A stretch of 64,000 nucleotides of DNA, taken from assembly GCA_030374765.1 (NCBI GenBank), contig JARGXX010000003.1:186001-250000 (forward strand), given 5' to 3'. The stretch's first letter is position 1, and every line of letters starts with the position of its first letter. This document shows, piece by piece, positions 55,569 to 64,000 of this stretch. The notes under the pieces were generated by a model. It made no database searches. It was given only the letters and a program-made list of their open reading frames with translations, and was not told the DNA's origin. Source of the DNA: Agarophyton chilense. Its lineage: Eukaryota > Rhodophyta > Florideophyceae > Gracilariales > Gracilariaceae. Both the position numbers and the translations under genes were made by a program.

Positions 55569-55964
55569 TTGGAAGAAAGCCATCTTCTTTTCACCCAACC
55601 GGAAGTCCGCCGCTTCGCCCTAGCTCACCGAACACATATCCATCGCAGTGTGAAACAAGAAGCTATCCACACACAGAAGATGATTCGCGATCCGGCATTA
55701 CCCTCCGCGCTACGCCGCCTGATCCGCGCGAAAAACGCCTCATTTCGCAACGATGCCGAGATGTTGCGCGTAGCAACCCAAACATTACGAGAACAGATAC
55801 AACAGCACCACGACGTCGCTGTGGAAAAACGAGATCAATTGTTTTTGGAAATCGAAGAAGCCATAACTTTTCTCAACAACAACGTTGTACAAGCCCCCTT
55901 AAATGAGCGCGGAAACTATGCAGTTGATGCTACCCGCATCAATGAGAACAAATTACGCTCATGA
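55569..55964 (+). CDS. small unrecognised ORF with coiled-coil character
   Basis: The frame is open from 55563 with a possible CAG splice acceptor at 55565-55567; its first ATG is 55680, giving 94 codons to TGA 55962-55964. The part before the ATG also looks coding (FTQPEVRRFALAHRTHIHRS). The main part is helical and charged (AEMLRVATQTLREQIQQHHD, KRDQLFLEIEEAITFL). It ends 10 bp from the stop of the DUF4079 gene on the other strand, the tight spacing expected of host genes. It is the only gene of the block without a visible lesion, though its 5' part is undefined. Confidence 0.45.
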   Translation: MEESHLLFTQPEVRRFALAHRTHIHRSVKQEAIHTQKMIRDPALPSALRRLIRAKNASFRNDAEMLRVATQTLREQIQQHHDVAVEKRDQLFLEIEEAITFLNNNVVQAPLNERGNYAVDATRINENKLRS

Positions 55965-55974
55965 CACACTAATC

Positions 55975-56718
55975 CTATCCGAGAAGCTTCCCAACAATCA
56001 CCATGCCGGACTTTGCTTGCCATCCGAACAAACCCGCCGCCACGAATGCAAGCGAGAAATGCACTTGCCTGGCCCACTCTTTGCCCTTCTGCATGTACGG
56101 AACAAAAGACGCAGTTACACTGAACAAAGCAACCAAACCCAACCCGGTGTACAGATGTGGGCCAGGGAATAGCTCACCCGTTCGTGCATACGTGTTTGCC
56201 ATTCCACCAAAAGTTGCCATCGTAATGATGGCAAATAGACAGCTCGACGTTCGGAAATGACGGTCTGTCACCTTCTTTTGCACTAATTCCTTGCGTTTCT
56301 CTGCTTCAGACTTGCGAATTAGCGATGATTAATAGCCAAAATAGAACGTGTAAAGACAGGTTCCCAGAAGCACCCATATCAACACCGGGTGTACCAGAGA
56401 CGCTGGCTTCGTCTTGAATGCCTCTTTCAACGTATCTGGCACGGCGTGCGCAGCCGGAATTCCACTTAAACCAAAGTAGATACCCGCCAGCGACCATCCG
56501 GCCTCACTTATGACGTTTACCCAGTTCTTCGTCTCATCAACGGCGACCGGTTCGGTTTCTGATGGCAGTCGCGCTTCGACGTGTAGTCGCGCAGCTTTGC
56601 TTCTCGCAGCTGGGGTTACTTTCACTCGTGTTAATCGCGTCAACCGCGTAGCCTCATGCTCCAAAGTGTGCCGCGCACTTTTCACCGGTGTTGCTGAAAC
56701 AAATGCCATGGCAGACAT
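55975..56718 (-). pseudogene. plastid DUF4079-family membrane protein with in-frame TAA
   Basis: ATG 56718 begins a Ser/Thr/Arg-rich, acid-poor N-terminus like a plastid transit peptide, then HPVLIWVLLGTCLYTFYFGY (membrane segment). TAA 56331-56329 interrupts the frame, which continues unchanged for 117 more codons: EKRKELVQKKVTDRHFRTSS, GGMANTYARTGELFPGPHLY, FVPYMQKGKEWARQVHFSLA and FGWQAKSGMVIV. This order matches cyanobacterial and algal DUF4079 proteins with several membrane helices and conserved His. Total 248 codons, normal length. An intron across the stop was tested and does not restore frame. Confidence 0.8.
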
Positions 56719-56978
56719 GCTTGGTTCCCGACAGTGCTGTGTATCTCAAACCAGCTGCTTGTCTTCCAGCCCTAATGAAATGTTGTTGAAGTAGTTGGCC
56801 GTGTGCGTCATTCGTAGTGGCGAAGGTGCATGCGACAGCGGACACGAAATCAAACGAGGTGCGTGTGCAGTAGCTCATTTTCACCACGGAAAAGCAAGAA
56901 CTCACCGTAAGTGGGTTCGCTAAAGTCAGATTCTAGCTCCACGGAGCAATAACCTCAAATCTCTTTCAAATGCTTCTT

Positions 56979-58110
56979 TCAGTCATAATTTATCTTGTCG
57001 TCTTCGACATTTAGAAGCGATGACAGTGAGAAATCTTCCTCAACTTCTATTCCCAGTGCTTGAGCTATATCAGGCATCATGTCTGCAAGCACATCAACAA
57101 TCTGGTACTTAACTGCCCGAATCGGGGCCAGGGCAGCGGATATCTTCTCAGCCATAGAACCACCTTTTTGGTCTTTTCTATTCTTTTGTTCGCCAGTGCT
57201 CTGCTGTGTGCCCTTGCTCAAGAAGCCAACTTCCAGGACATATTTGCTTTCGTGCATAGTCAACATGTTGTTTCGCTCTCTTCGCTTATGGTACTTAAAT
57301 TCATGAAGACGAAGTGAATTGGTACCAATAGGTTCTTCTCCTGCACGTCTTGCAGTACGTCGGAAATAATAGTGTCGACTGCTGTCGTAGAGACGTTCCG
57401 GCACCGGTACATCCCTCCCGAAGGAGTAGCCAATCAGCGTCTCTTCAGTGAGTAGCTTACGGTGATGCTCGCGAAGCCACTTCTCAAGCAGCACGCAGGT
57501 GGTCGCCACGCCATCGACAGTCTCAGAGTGATTATAGTCAGCGACAACATATATGTTCCGCGCTGGAGCGAGACGGAGAGCTTCTGGTATTTGAATGTCG
57601 AAAACTAGTACATCCAGAATGTTGCAGTGGGCTTCGTACGCGCCTTGTTTGCAGGATAGCGCCCCGCTTAGACTGCTCTGGTCTGAGCGAGACCGCTGAA
57701 ATAGCACACTCTGCCCATAGCTTGCCAACTGCGTTTCGTAGGAACTTAATGTCACGAAGACCGACCAAAGAAATTTTCAACACGGAGTCATAGAGAGCGT
57801 ATGGGAGATGGTGGTGCTGGCATGGGACGTTCAATAGCAATTTATGGTGGCATGAGTTGGAAATCGTCGAGAATCTCACCTTCAATAACACCAGGATTCA
57901 AGGAGAATACAGGGTACCACTTTGCAAACTGAAGAGAATGCTCGGCCGTATCTAACTCCGCACAGGGAATACTTGATCTTCCAAGGTATTCCATGATTTC
58001 CCCGTCGTCGTCGTCATATATCAAAACGTTCAAGTTGAGCTTCCTTTCTCCATCTCTCATGTTGACATCCATGACGGTCACGACGGGGCGTGCTGCCAGC
58101 ACGCGCGGAG
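56979..58110 (-). pseudogene. ferlin-like C2-domain protein fragment, frameshifted
   Basis: Starts abruptly near 58110 with VVTVMDVNM and a C2 core NVLIYDDDDGEIMEYLGRSS, then WYPVFSLNPGVIEGEILDDF to TAA 57842-57844. A second frame gives LYDSVLKISLVGLRDIKFLR. A third, from ~57755, gives NILDVLVFDIQIPEALRLAP and a long charged region ending at TGA 56979-56981. The C2 domain followed by a W/VGLRdl box and the next C2-like strand is the ferlin arrangement. Ferlins act in membrane fusion and are far longer, so this is an internal piece with two frame changes and no start. Confidence 0.62.
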
Positions 58111-59460
58111 GAGAGAAAGAATGAAAGGAGAAGAGCGGGAAGAGCGGGATCGGAGGCACAGCGGCGCCAGCCCGACCGAGAGCGCTCGGCTACGGCATCG
58201 CTTCGATAGTGGTTGCACACGCTCTCTGTGAGCGGCTTCGTGCACGACGATTATGGAGCCATTGGTCTCCAGATTGGTAACGCGTCGCGCAGCAGGTCAC
58301 TACTGTACGCAACAATGGACAAACAGTGTGAAGGAAGTGGCGAATCTGCATGCATGCATGATTTTCGCGGAGGTATGTTATCTGGTAGTGTACAGTACAA
58401 TGGTCATACAGACAGAGAAAATGTTTTGGAAGGACAGCCAATCATGATGGGTGGCTTGAAAATGTACACGATAACAAATTGTGGCTTTCCGTGCTTTACA
58501 GGCAGTACGCTGGAATGAGACCTGATGGTAAGGCATGCCCGTTCGCCCATTCCTACTTGCGAGACTTTGACCTTATCAATTCGCCGCTCACGAGAGAATG
58601 TGTTCTCCACCTCCCCAATCGCGAGATGCAATGCTCTCCCCACCGTGGCGCATCTGCAAGGATAAAGTATGCCCTTCTTGATGGCAGTGTGCACTATTTT
58701 CTGTTCTTGGTGTTCACAAACTGAGGTTCGTTTTTCAGTAAGCAGGTTCGTATTCGATTGTCCTCGGTTTTTGACTCTTCAAGCTGCTTTGAGGCTCAGG
58801 CTAGAACACTTCATTACTTTTCTCTTGCTCCCAGAATGGCTAGATTGGTAGTAGTTCCTTTTGTTCTTGTCATTTTGTTGCGCTCGCATGGTTTGTTCTC
58901 AAGACTCTACATACTCAGCGACACGCAGTTACTCTTTTTTACAGCTAATTCATTGGTTTATTGGTTTTTCTTTCTTTGTATTTACTATCTTAATACATAC
59001 GTTTGCATTCTTTTACGGGTTCGTTGTACTACAATTCATGTTCTTGCTAGGATAGATTTATCCATTGGATAAGTACGTTATTCGAAAAAACTTTCAACTA
59101 ACTCCTTTCTTTTGCTGAGCTTCAATATTGCGTTTCCGTCAAGTGTCATACCTTTTGCGGTGAAATGGTACACATACGAAACTAACGCCTGCTTTCGTGT
59201 CGGTGTTGAAAGCGTGTAACGGTTCGTCGGGCTCCTAGATTTCTAGAAACACGGGGCTGTCTGCTGCCAGTAATATTCTCACAGTCATGCGAGTTATTGG
59301 CTTGCGAAAATTGCACTGTAGCAGGACTTAATGCAGCAGTGCCGGATTGAGCTGTGGTTCGGGCTCTGGAAGCATAAAACGGGGTCGAGCCAGCGTGAGC
59401 AGCAATTACCCTTTCGAGAACAGCAGGACTTATAAGAGACGCTAACTGCGATGAACTCAA
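58111..59460. other. no gene recognised
   Basis: Includes a T-rich segment (58700-59100) whose open + frames are hydrophobic by composition, and a minus frame 59182-59460 that directly follows ORF 59461-60576 but has no ATG at its beginning. It might be a 3' exon of that gene. Nothing else supported. Confidence 0.4.
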
Positions 59461-60576
59461 TCAATCAAAACCTGCAGCAACGGCATAAACATCTGCTCCA
59501 TCGTCGATGGTGTTAGCTGGTTCGGTACTTTCTCGATCTTCATTTTGGTTGGCAGTAGAATTCTCTAACTGAGATATGGGTACGTCTTCGTCGTTGGGAC
59601 CAGGATCAGAATCCTGGTCTTCGTTGTCCAAGTTTCGTGCACCAGGTAGGTTTGTGGCCCTATTTCCTTGACTCGATAGGTTGTAATCACTGTGAAGCGC
59701 ATCTTTTTCTTCTGACGAATGGAGGTCTGAGAATGAATGCATGCCAATGACATGAGAAACCGGTATACCCAAAGGACTCGATATTTGGCGAGCATCATTT
59801 AGGCGTCTTTCTACTCCGCCAACAATTGATTGGTCACCAGAACCAACGCGCGAATGCTGCATATCCTTGGTAGGAGTTGTACGTTTCAACTGCGTGGAAG
59901 GTAAGATGTGCACACCAAAGGCTCCTCGAGAGCTATTTGAAGATGTGCGAACTGTGTTCTGATGATTCTGAAGTGCTGGCAATGTCGAAGGACCAATGAG
60001 GTCTATTCGACGCCTTTGTGTTAATCCGTTGCCAGCAAGGGCGCCGTTCGGTTCTGGAACTCGCTTCGAAGACTTGCACTTCTGAATGAAGAACTGTTCA
60101 ACTCCCCAGTTTGATGCACCCTGCGCAAAAACTATCATGCTAGGCTTGGCACTGGCTGCATCTAACATTCTCTCCGCCAATGACTTGTTTTCCTTGTATA
60201 TCGCTGACCAATTCTTTCCTTCCCAACCTCCAGGAAGCATCAAAGCCAATATGTTACTTACGCAATCCTTAGCATGCGCATTGATAACCTCATCCGGAAC
60301 GTCTTCAGGTACGTTAATGAGCCTTCGAGAGTCGGCGACTGGAAGTTTCGCATTTGTTTCCGTTATTAACTCCCGAAAGGCTATTGCAAGATTTGGGTCT
60401 CTACCAAATCTTGCTTGGAATCGTTTTGGTTTGTACAGAGGGTGTCGGAAGGGCCGGGGATGAATGGTATCAACCCTGCATTTGATGTAATGCATTTCGT
60501 CGTCTATTTTTGACAGTTTGAGCATGGCTCGATCCAGTTTTGATTTCAGTGCATTAAGATCATCACGAAATGCCAT
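59461..60576 (-). CDS. accessory ORF of a CACTA/TNP2-type element
   Basis: ATG 60576 opens 371 codons to TGA 59461-59463. The N-terminus is helical (DDLNALKSKLDRAMLKLSKI). A conserved-looking middle follows (LAIAFRELITETNAKLPVAD, DVPDEVINAHAKDCVSNILA, LPGGWEGKNWSAIYKENKSL). The second half is Ser/Asn/Asp-rich and probably disordered. It is transcribed divergently from the transposase at 60878, with a 301-bp gap that could hold a shared promoter. I recognise no family; second ORFs in CACTA elements often bind transposon ends, and this is the likely analogue. Confidence 0.62.
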   Translation of the reverse strand: MAFRDDLNALKSKLDRAMLKLSKIDDEMHYIKCRVDTIHPRPFRHPLYKPKRFQARFGRDPNLAIAFRELITETNAKLPVADSRRLINVPEDVPDEVINAHAKDCVSNILALMLPGGWEGKNWSAIYKENKSLAERMLDAASAKPSMIVFAQGASNWGVEQFFIQKCKSSKRVPEPNGALAGNGLTQRRRIDLIGPSTLPALQNHQNTVRTSSNSSRGAFGVHILPSTQLKRTTPTKDMQHSRVGSGDQSIVGGVERRLNDARQISSPLGIPVSHVIGMHSFSDLHSSEEKDALHSDYNLSSQGNRATNLPGARNLDNEDQDSDPGPNDEDVPISQLENSTANQNEDRESTEPANTIDDGADVYAVAAGFD

Positions 60577-60877
60577 CTCCAAATGAGTTACGAATTTGGA
60601 TTTGTATGGAAGTATGGTACGAGCTCGGGGCTAAGCTTGGTCTGTGCGAGGAAGATGGAGATGCAGCTGCACTTATATCCTCCCATATTTTCGGTTCGTT
60701 TATATTATTTTCTGAACAGGCCTCGAATGGAAAGAAGATGCGATGCCACCTAACTACCAAGTTTCAGTTTATTCTATTCTATGTCTTCATCTTCACTTTT
60801 CAGGAATTGAATTCATTTTGCTCCTCGACATTGTGAGGCAAGTAATACTGACTGCCGTGAATGAATGTTTTCAAACA
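60577..60877. promoter_or_regulatory. divergent intergenic region of the CACTA-type element
   Basis: About 300 bp between two head-to-head start codons. AT-rich with TTTATTCTATTCTATG (about 60767) and a TTATATTATTTT stretch (about 60701). It is the natural site for promoters of both genes. No specific element can be proven. Confidence 0.4.
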
Positions 60878-63800
60878 ATGGAGCGGTATGCGTGTCCTCC
60901 GTGGTTTCAATGTCGATGTAGAATAGGAAAGCCAGTGAGCCTGTCGACGATGCGGAACCATCGTCGGGAGGCCAACAGGCGTCGGAAACGGGTTGGACGT
61001 GGACTGTTTACTTTGGGCCCAAAGCTGAAGGCGGGGCAAACGAAGTATCACCAATTCGAATGTTTTGATGACCTGAGTGAGCACCCGACTGACGAAGAGC
61101 CTGTGGTGGCCGACGAAGAAATTGGTATAGAAGATGCAGTGCGAAATATTCAGGATTCCATCCATTCCTCGCATGGTGAAGACTTGTCTCCGGGAAGCAA
61201 AAGCGGTTTGATTATGTCACAAGAAGAGTGTACTCTTGGGAGAGAAAATAGCCCTCCGCCACCACCGATTCAATCCCTTGGACGTTTGTCCGCCAATCAA
61301 GATAGATCAGAAGAAAATCTAGAAGGAAATGGAGGGGATACACCCTCTAAAAATGATGAGGTACAAGAAACCCAATGCACCACCGGAAGAAACGTTCAGT
61401 CAACATACTGTGAAAATGAAGGAAGTAATGTCAGAGATGAATCTGAACAGGAAATTGGGATCTCTCGCGCGAATTGTAACACCAATGATTCCTATGGTGA
61501 AGCATTTCAACCCGTTCTACACTCCATTCCAGGCTTGGAAGAAAGTGGTTCCTCGAAGGAGACGACTTCCGCCGTAGGTGATACAGGAATGGTGGAACCA
61601 GTTGTAGTACATCAAAGCTCAAGTGGTGACGGACTAGCACATGATGAAGGTTTGCACTCTACTCAACATTCTGAAATTGTTGCAGGAGAGGGTAGCTCAT
61701 ACGAAAATGACGACATCGGCGGAACCCAACATGCATCATCATCAATCAGAGGTCTCGGTGCCTGGGTCACAGCACAAAGAAGAGTCGTTGACATCTATCA
61801 CAAGAATAATTTAGAGTTTACGGTTATGGACGATATCTTGAATATCGTGGATGCCCCTTGCAAAAGCTGGAACACAGTTACCAGCTACATCTGCAGAAGC
61901 ACTGGGCTGTCCGGTAATCTCGAGAAGTACGCTATATGCCCAGGACACAGGGCATTCGTTGAACTCGATGTTGGGGGGAACTCGGCAAGAAATGAATTAA
62001 GTTCAGCGGTACCGCAAGCAAGCGACTGTGATGTATGTAGAGAATCAGCCCCGCCAGAGCTTGATGATGCTGAAGAGATGTACAAATATCTACCAATCTT
62101 GCCAAGAATTGAAAAAATGGTGCTTGACCCAGAAATGTGTGAGCAGCTATATCATTATCCTTGGGAATCTGCGCGTGATTCTTGTGAGGGAATCCTCAGT
62201 GACTACATGCACGGGAGTCAGTACGCTCTCCTTCAGCAGAAATACGGCGGTGAGGAGGAAATGAAGTACGATATCTTCATCGGAGCGTCCACAGACGGGT
62301 TTCAAATCTTTAAGAACAACCTCTGCGATGTTTGGATACTCTCAGCCTTAAACCTAAACCTCCCTCCCAACCGTCGTTATCGAATGCACAATGTGCTGCC
62401 ACTGGCTTTCATTCCGGGACCTAAGCAGCCCAAAAACCTGCAGTCGTTTCTTATCCCGCTTTCGAATGAAATTCATCGCTCTCTAGCAGCTGAGGGTGGC
62501 ATTCTACTTTTTCATGACGGCCTACAACGCAAAGTACGCATTCATCTTCTTTTCTTTTCAGGTGATCAACCAGCCATTTTAAAGGTCGCATGCCTTGCCG
62601 GACCAAACGGTAAAATGCCGTGTCGTGAGTGTGAGATACGTGGGCATCATCAAGTACACACGTACTTTCCTTCGAAACTGAGAATTGCAGAGAGCAGTTC
62701 GCGATTCAAGATTTTTTCCAACCCAAGAAGGTTAAATCTTCGAACTCCCACTTCTATAAGCGAAAGCATTGAAAGAGTTGAAGATTGTTCGACCGAGGCG
62801 GCACGGGATCGTGTTCGTTTGGCATCAGGGATATCTGGGAGGACTCTGTTGTTCTCGTTACCATACGTGAATAACTATACTTGGTTCCCCCAGGACGTGA
62901 TGCATACCTTTATGAACATTCAACGCAATCTCCTTCAAATCATGTTTGAGAGAAAGGATGATGAGTTTACGCTCTCCCCTCAAGACATTGCCGTGCTGGA
63001 TAAAGAGTTGGTAGGATGGGGGGCAACAATATCCGGTCAAATTGCAGCAAAACCGAGAGCACTCAGCAGGTACAGGAACTGGAAGGCATCTGAACTGAAG
63101 TGTTTCACATCTATGTACTCCACTGTGCTCTTCGATGGTGTAATTCCGCGAAAGTACTTGGATGGTCTCTCTAGTTTCGCTGAAATTGTGGATATTTGTT
63201 TTAGGACAAAGCTCACAAACTTCGATATAGATCGAACAGGACAACTTTGCATCGGTTTCTTTGAACATTTCGAGGAATGTTACTTTCGGTACAGTCCTTC
63301 TCGCGTTCGCTTCTGCAAATCTACGTTTCATGCGCTTTTGCATCTTGCCGAGGGAATGACACGATACGGCCCTCTGGGTGCCGTATCGCAGTACTGGCTG
63401 GAACGTAGTATCGGATGGGTTCAGAACCGCAACAATTCCCGATACCGAGCAACGGAGTCACTGATGAAAAGCGCTTGCTTTGGGGAAGCATACAAGCTAT
63501 TCTACAGGACACCCTTTGTCACTGAAGATGATTCGAAGAAACCAATCATCGAAGCTGGAGGCTTCCAGCGCTTGGGACCAAGCGCACAAGTGAGTCTGGC
63601 ACAATTTACCGACGGACTCCGCCTACGTCAGCTGATTCAGAAGTATTTGTTGAGAAAATACGTAGGAATGTCAGATGCAGACTCGAGAACACTTGCATCC
63701 AGATTACAGAAGTGCCATCTCTGGTCACGCGTAAAGTTCGTCAGCGGAGATACTGTACAAACATCAAGTGTGTATTGGGATATAAGGAGCAGGGAAAAGC

Positions 63801-64000
63801 GTCAACCAAACATGAGGGAGAATTGCTTCGTGGCGGTTGAAATGGACAAGACAGCCAACTCTGCTGATGTGTACTACGGGAGGTTAATGCGTTTGATTGA
63901 ATTTGACCTCTCCGCGATACTTAGTACTGGGGTGTCTGCACCACCAGATTGGCAATGTACACATTTCGTTGGGTGGTTTGATTGGGGTGAGAACATGAAG
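60878..64000 (+). CDS. TNP2-like (Transposase_21) transposase, open at the window end
   Basis: ATG 60878 opens 1,041 codons with no stop to the edge. The N-terminus has a C-x-C-x-C and basic motif (CPPWFQCRCRIGKPVSLSTM). A ~250-residue acidic Ser/Asn-rich linker follows, then CPGH and CDVCRES. The catalytic part has GASTDGFQIFKNN, GDQPAILKVACLAGPNGKMP with CRECEI, and WFPQDVMHTFMNIQRN. A late domain reads CFVAVEMDKTANSADVYYGR and WQCTHFVGWFDWGENMK. This is the TNP2 arrangement of CACTA elements, which cut and paste DNA by a DDE mechanism. The uninterrupted frame suggests a recent, possibly active copy. Confidence 0.88.
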   Translation, partial: MERYACPPWFQCRCRIGKPVSLSTMRNHRREANRRRKRVGRGLFTLGPKLKAGQTKYHQFECFDDLSEHPTDEEPVVADEEIGIEDAVRNIQDSIHSSHGEDLSPGSKSGLIMSQEECTLGRENSPPPPPIQSLGRLSANQDRSEENLEGNGGDTPSKNDEVQETQCTTGRNVQSTYCENEGSNVRDESEQEIGISRANCNTNDSYGEAFQPVLHSIPGLEESGSSKETTSAVGDTGMVEPVVVHQSSSGDGLAHDEGLHSTQHSEIVAGEGSSYENDDIGGTQHASSSIRGLGAWVTAQRRVVDIYHKNNLEFTVMDDILNIVDAPCKSWNTVTSYICRSTGLSGNLEKYAICPGHRAFVELDVGGNSARNELSSAVPQASDCDVCRESAPPELDDAEEMYKYLPILPRIEKMVLDPEMCEQLYHYPWESARDSCEGILSDYMHGSQYALLQQKYGGEEEMKYDIFIGASTDGFQIFKNNLCDVWILSALNLNLPPNRRYRMHNVLPLAFIPGPKQPKNLQSFLIPLSNEIHRSLAAEGGILLFHDGLQRKVRIHLLFFSGDQPAILKVACLAGPNGKMPCRECEIRGHHQVHTYFPSKLRIAESSSRFKIFSNPRRLNLRTPTSISESIERVEDCSTEAARDRVRLASGISGRTLLFSLPYVNNYTWFPQDVMHTFMNIQRNLLQIMFERKDDEFTLSPQDIAVLDKELVGWGATISGQIAAKPRALSRYRNWKASELKCFTSMYSTVLFDGVIPRKYLDGLSSFAEIVDICFRTKLTNFDIDRTGQLCIGFFEHFEECYFRYSPSRVRFCKSTFHALLHLAEGMTRYGPLGAVSQYWLERSIGWVQNRNNSRYRATESLMKSACFGEAYKLFYRTPFVTEDDSKKPIIEAGGFQRLGPSAQVSLAQFTDGLRLRQLIQKYLLRKYVGMSDADSRTLASRLQKCHLWSRVKFVSGDTVQTSSVYWDIRSREKRQPNMRENCFVAVEMDKTANSADVYYGRLMRLIEFDLSAILSTGVSAPPDWQCTHFVGWFDWGENMK

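Larger units (their letters stand above)
59461..64000 (+). mobile_element. CACTA/TNP2-type DNA transposon (3' part outside window)
   Basis: Defined by the divergent pair of an accessory ORF and a large open TNP2-like transposase. No terminal repeat was identified on the left side; the right end is beyond the window. Both frames are intact, unlike neighbouring elements. Confidence 0.6.

Noticed and set aside
15539-56331. Alternative genetic code with TAA/TAG or TGA as sense.
   Set aside because: The ~1,684-codon pol frame and the ~1,041-codon TNP2 frame use no internal stops, and genes end normally; the in-frame stops fall mostly in visibly decayed sequences.
15539-56331. Cytosine-deamination (RIP-like) signature from the many stops.
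   Set aside because: Every stop codon is one C-to-T step from a Gln or Arg codon by definition, so stops alone prove nothing; aligned intact homologues would be needed.
56284-56340. A short intron removing the TAA in the DUF4079 gene.
   Set aside because: The only nearby GT...AG pairs give 37- or 47-bp introns that break the frame, and the uninterrupted downstream frame already matches the family.
58669-59072. Hydrophobic + strand frames that look like membrane proteins.
   Set aside because: The region is T-rich, which yields Phe/Leu-rich translations by composition; no supporting start context or homology.

Overview
The window reads as nuclear DNA of a photosynthetic eukaryote, most likely a red alga. 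This is inference: it holds a decayed plastid-targeted DUF4079-type membrane protein and an organelle-type HflX GTPase beside Tup1-, Nop14- and ferlin-like genes. These genes lie 10-400 bp apart with no visible introns, inside a mass of transposable elements. No rRNA, tRNA or bacterial operon features were seen.

Region 1-32.9 kb is built around one Ty3/gypsy chromovirus and the satellite it inserted into. A full copy (20641-32413, 794-bp LTRs, target duplication TTTAG) has gag, protease and an RT-RNase H-integrase-chromodomain frame on +, then an unusual long ORF pair on the opposite strand before the 3' LTR. A nearly identical copy in reverse orientation fills 1-10658 and runs off the window start. 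A third copy of the same insertion survives only as a solo LTR (18739-19532). All three sit in one array of ~72-bp palindromes spaced ~123 bp apart (10659-11428, 18512-18738, 19533-20640, 32414-32884). Positions 1-11428 and 19871-31298 form an inverted repeat. By eye its arms differ far less than the two LTRs of one element do, so the inverted duplication is younger than the insertion. The 8.4-kb spacer holds a Tc1-like element with one in-frame TAG, an unidentified decayed gene, a G/T-skewed stretch and a coiled-coil ORF cut by the array.

Region 32.9-50 kb is a transposon graveyard: an older related solo LTR, a frameshifted Plavaka/TNP2-like transposase, a piggyBac transposase with five in-frame stops, an RNase H fragment of a non-LTR element, a Harbinger transposase fragment, and a 5' LTR plus primer-binding site of another LTR element. 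Several kilobases between them hold nothing I can name.

Region 50.6-58.1 kb is a compact block of host genes that all appear broken: Tup1-like WD40 protein (+), Nop14 C-terminus (-), HflX GTPase (-), DUF4079 protein (-) and a ferlin-type C2 protein (-), plus one small unrecognised + ORF that is open. Region 59.4-64 kb is the start of a CACTA/TNP2-type DNA transposon with a divergent accessory ORF. Its transposase frame is open for over 1,040 codons to the window edge, in contrast to the decay elsewhere.
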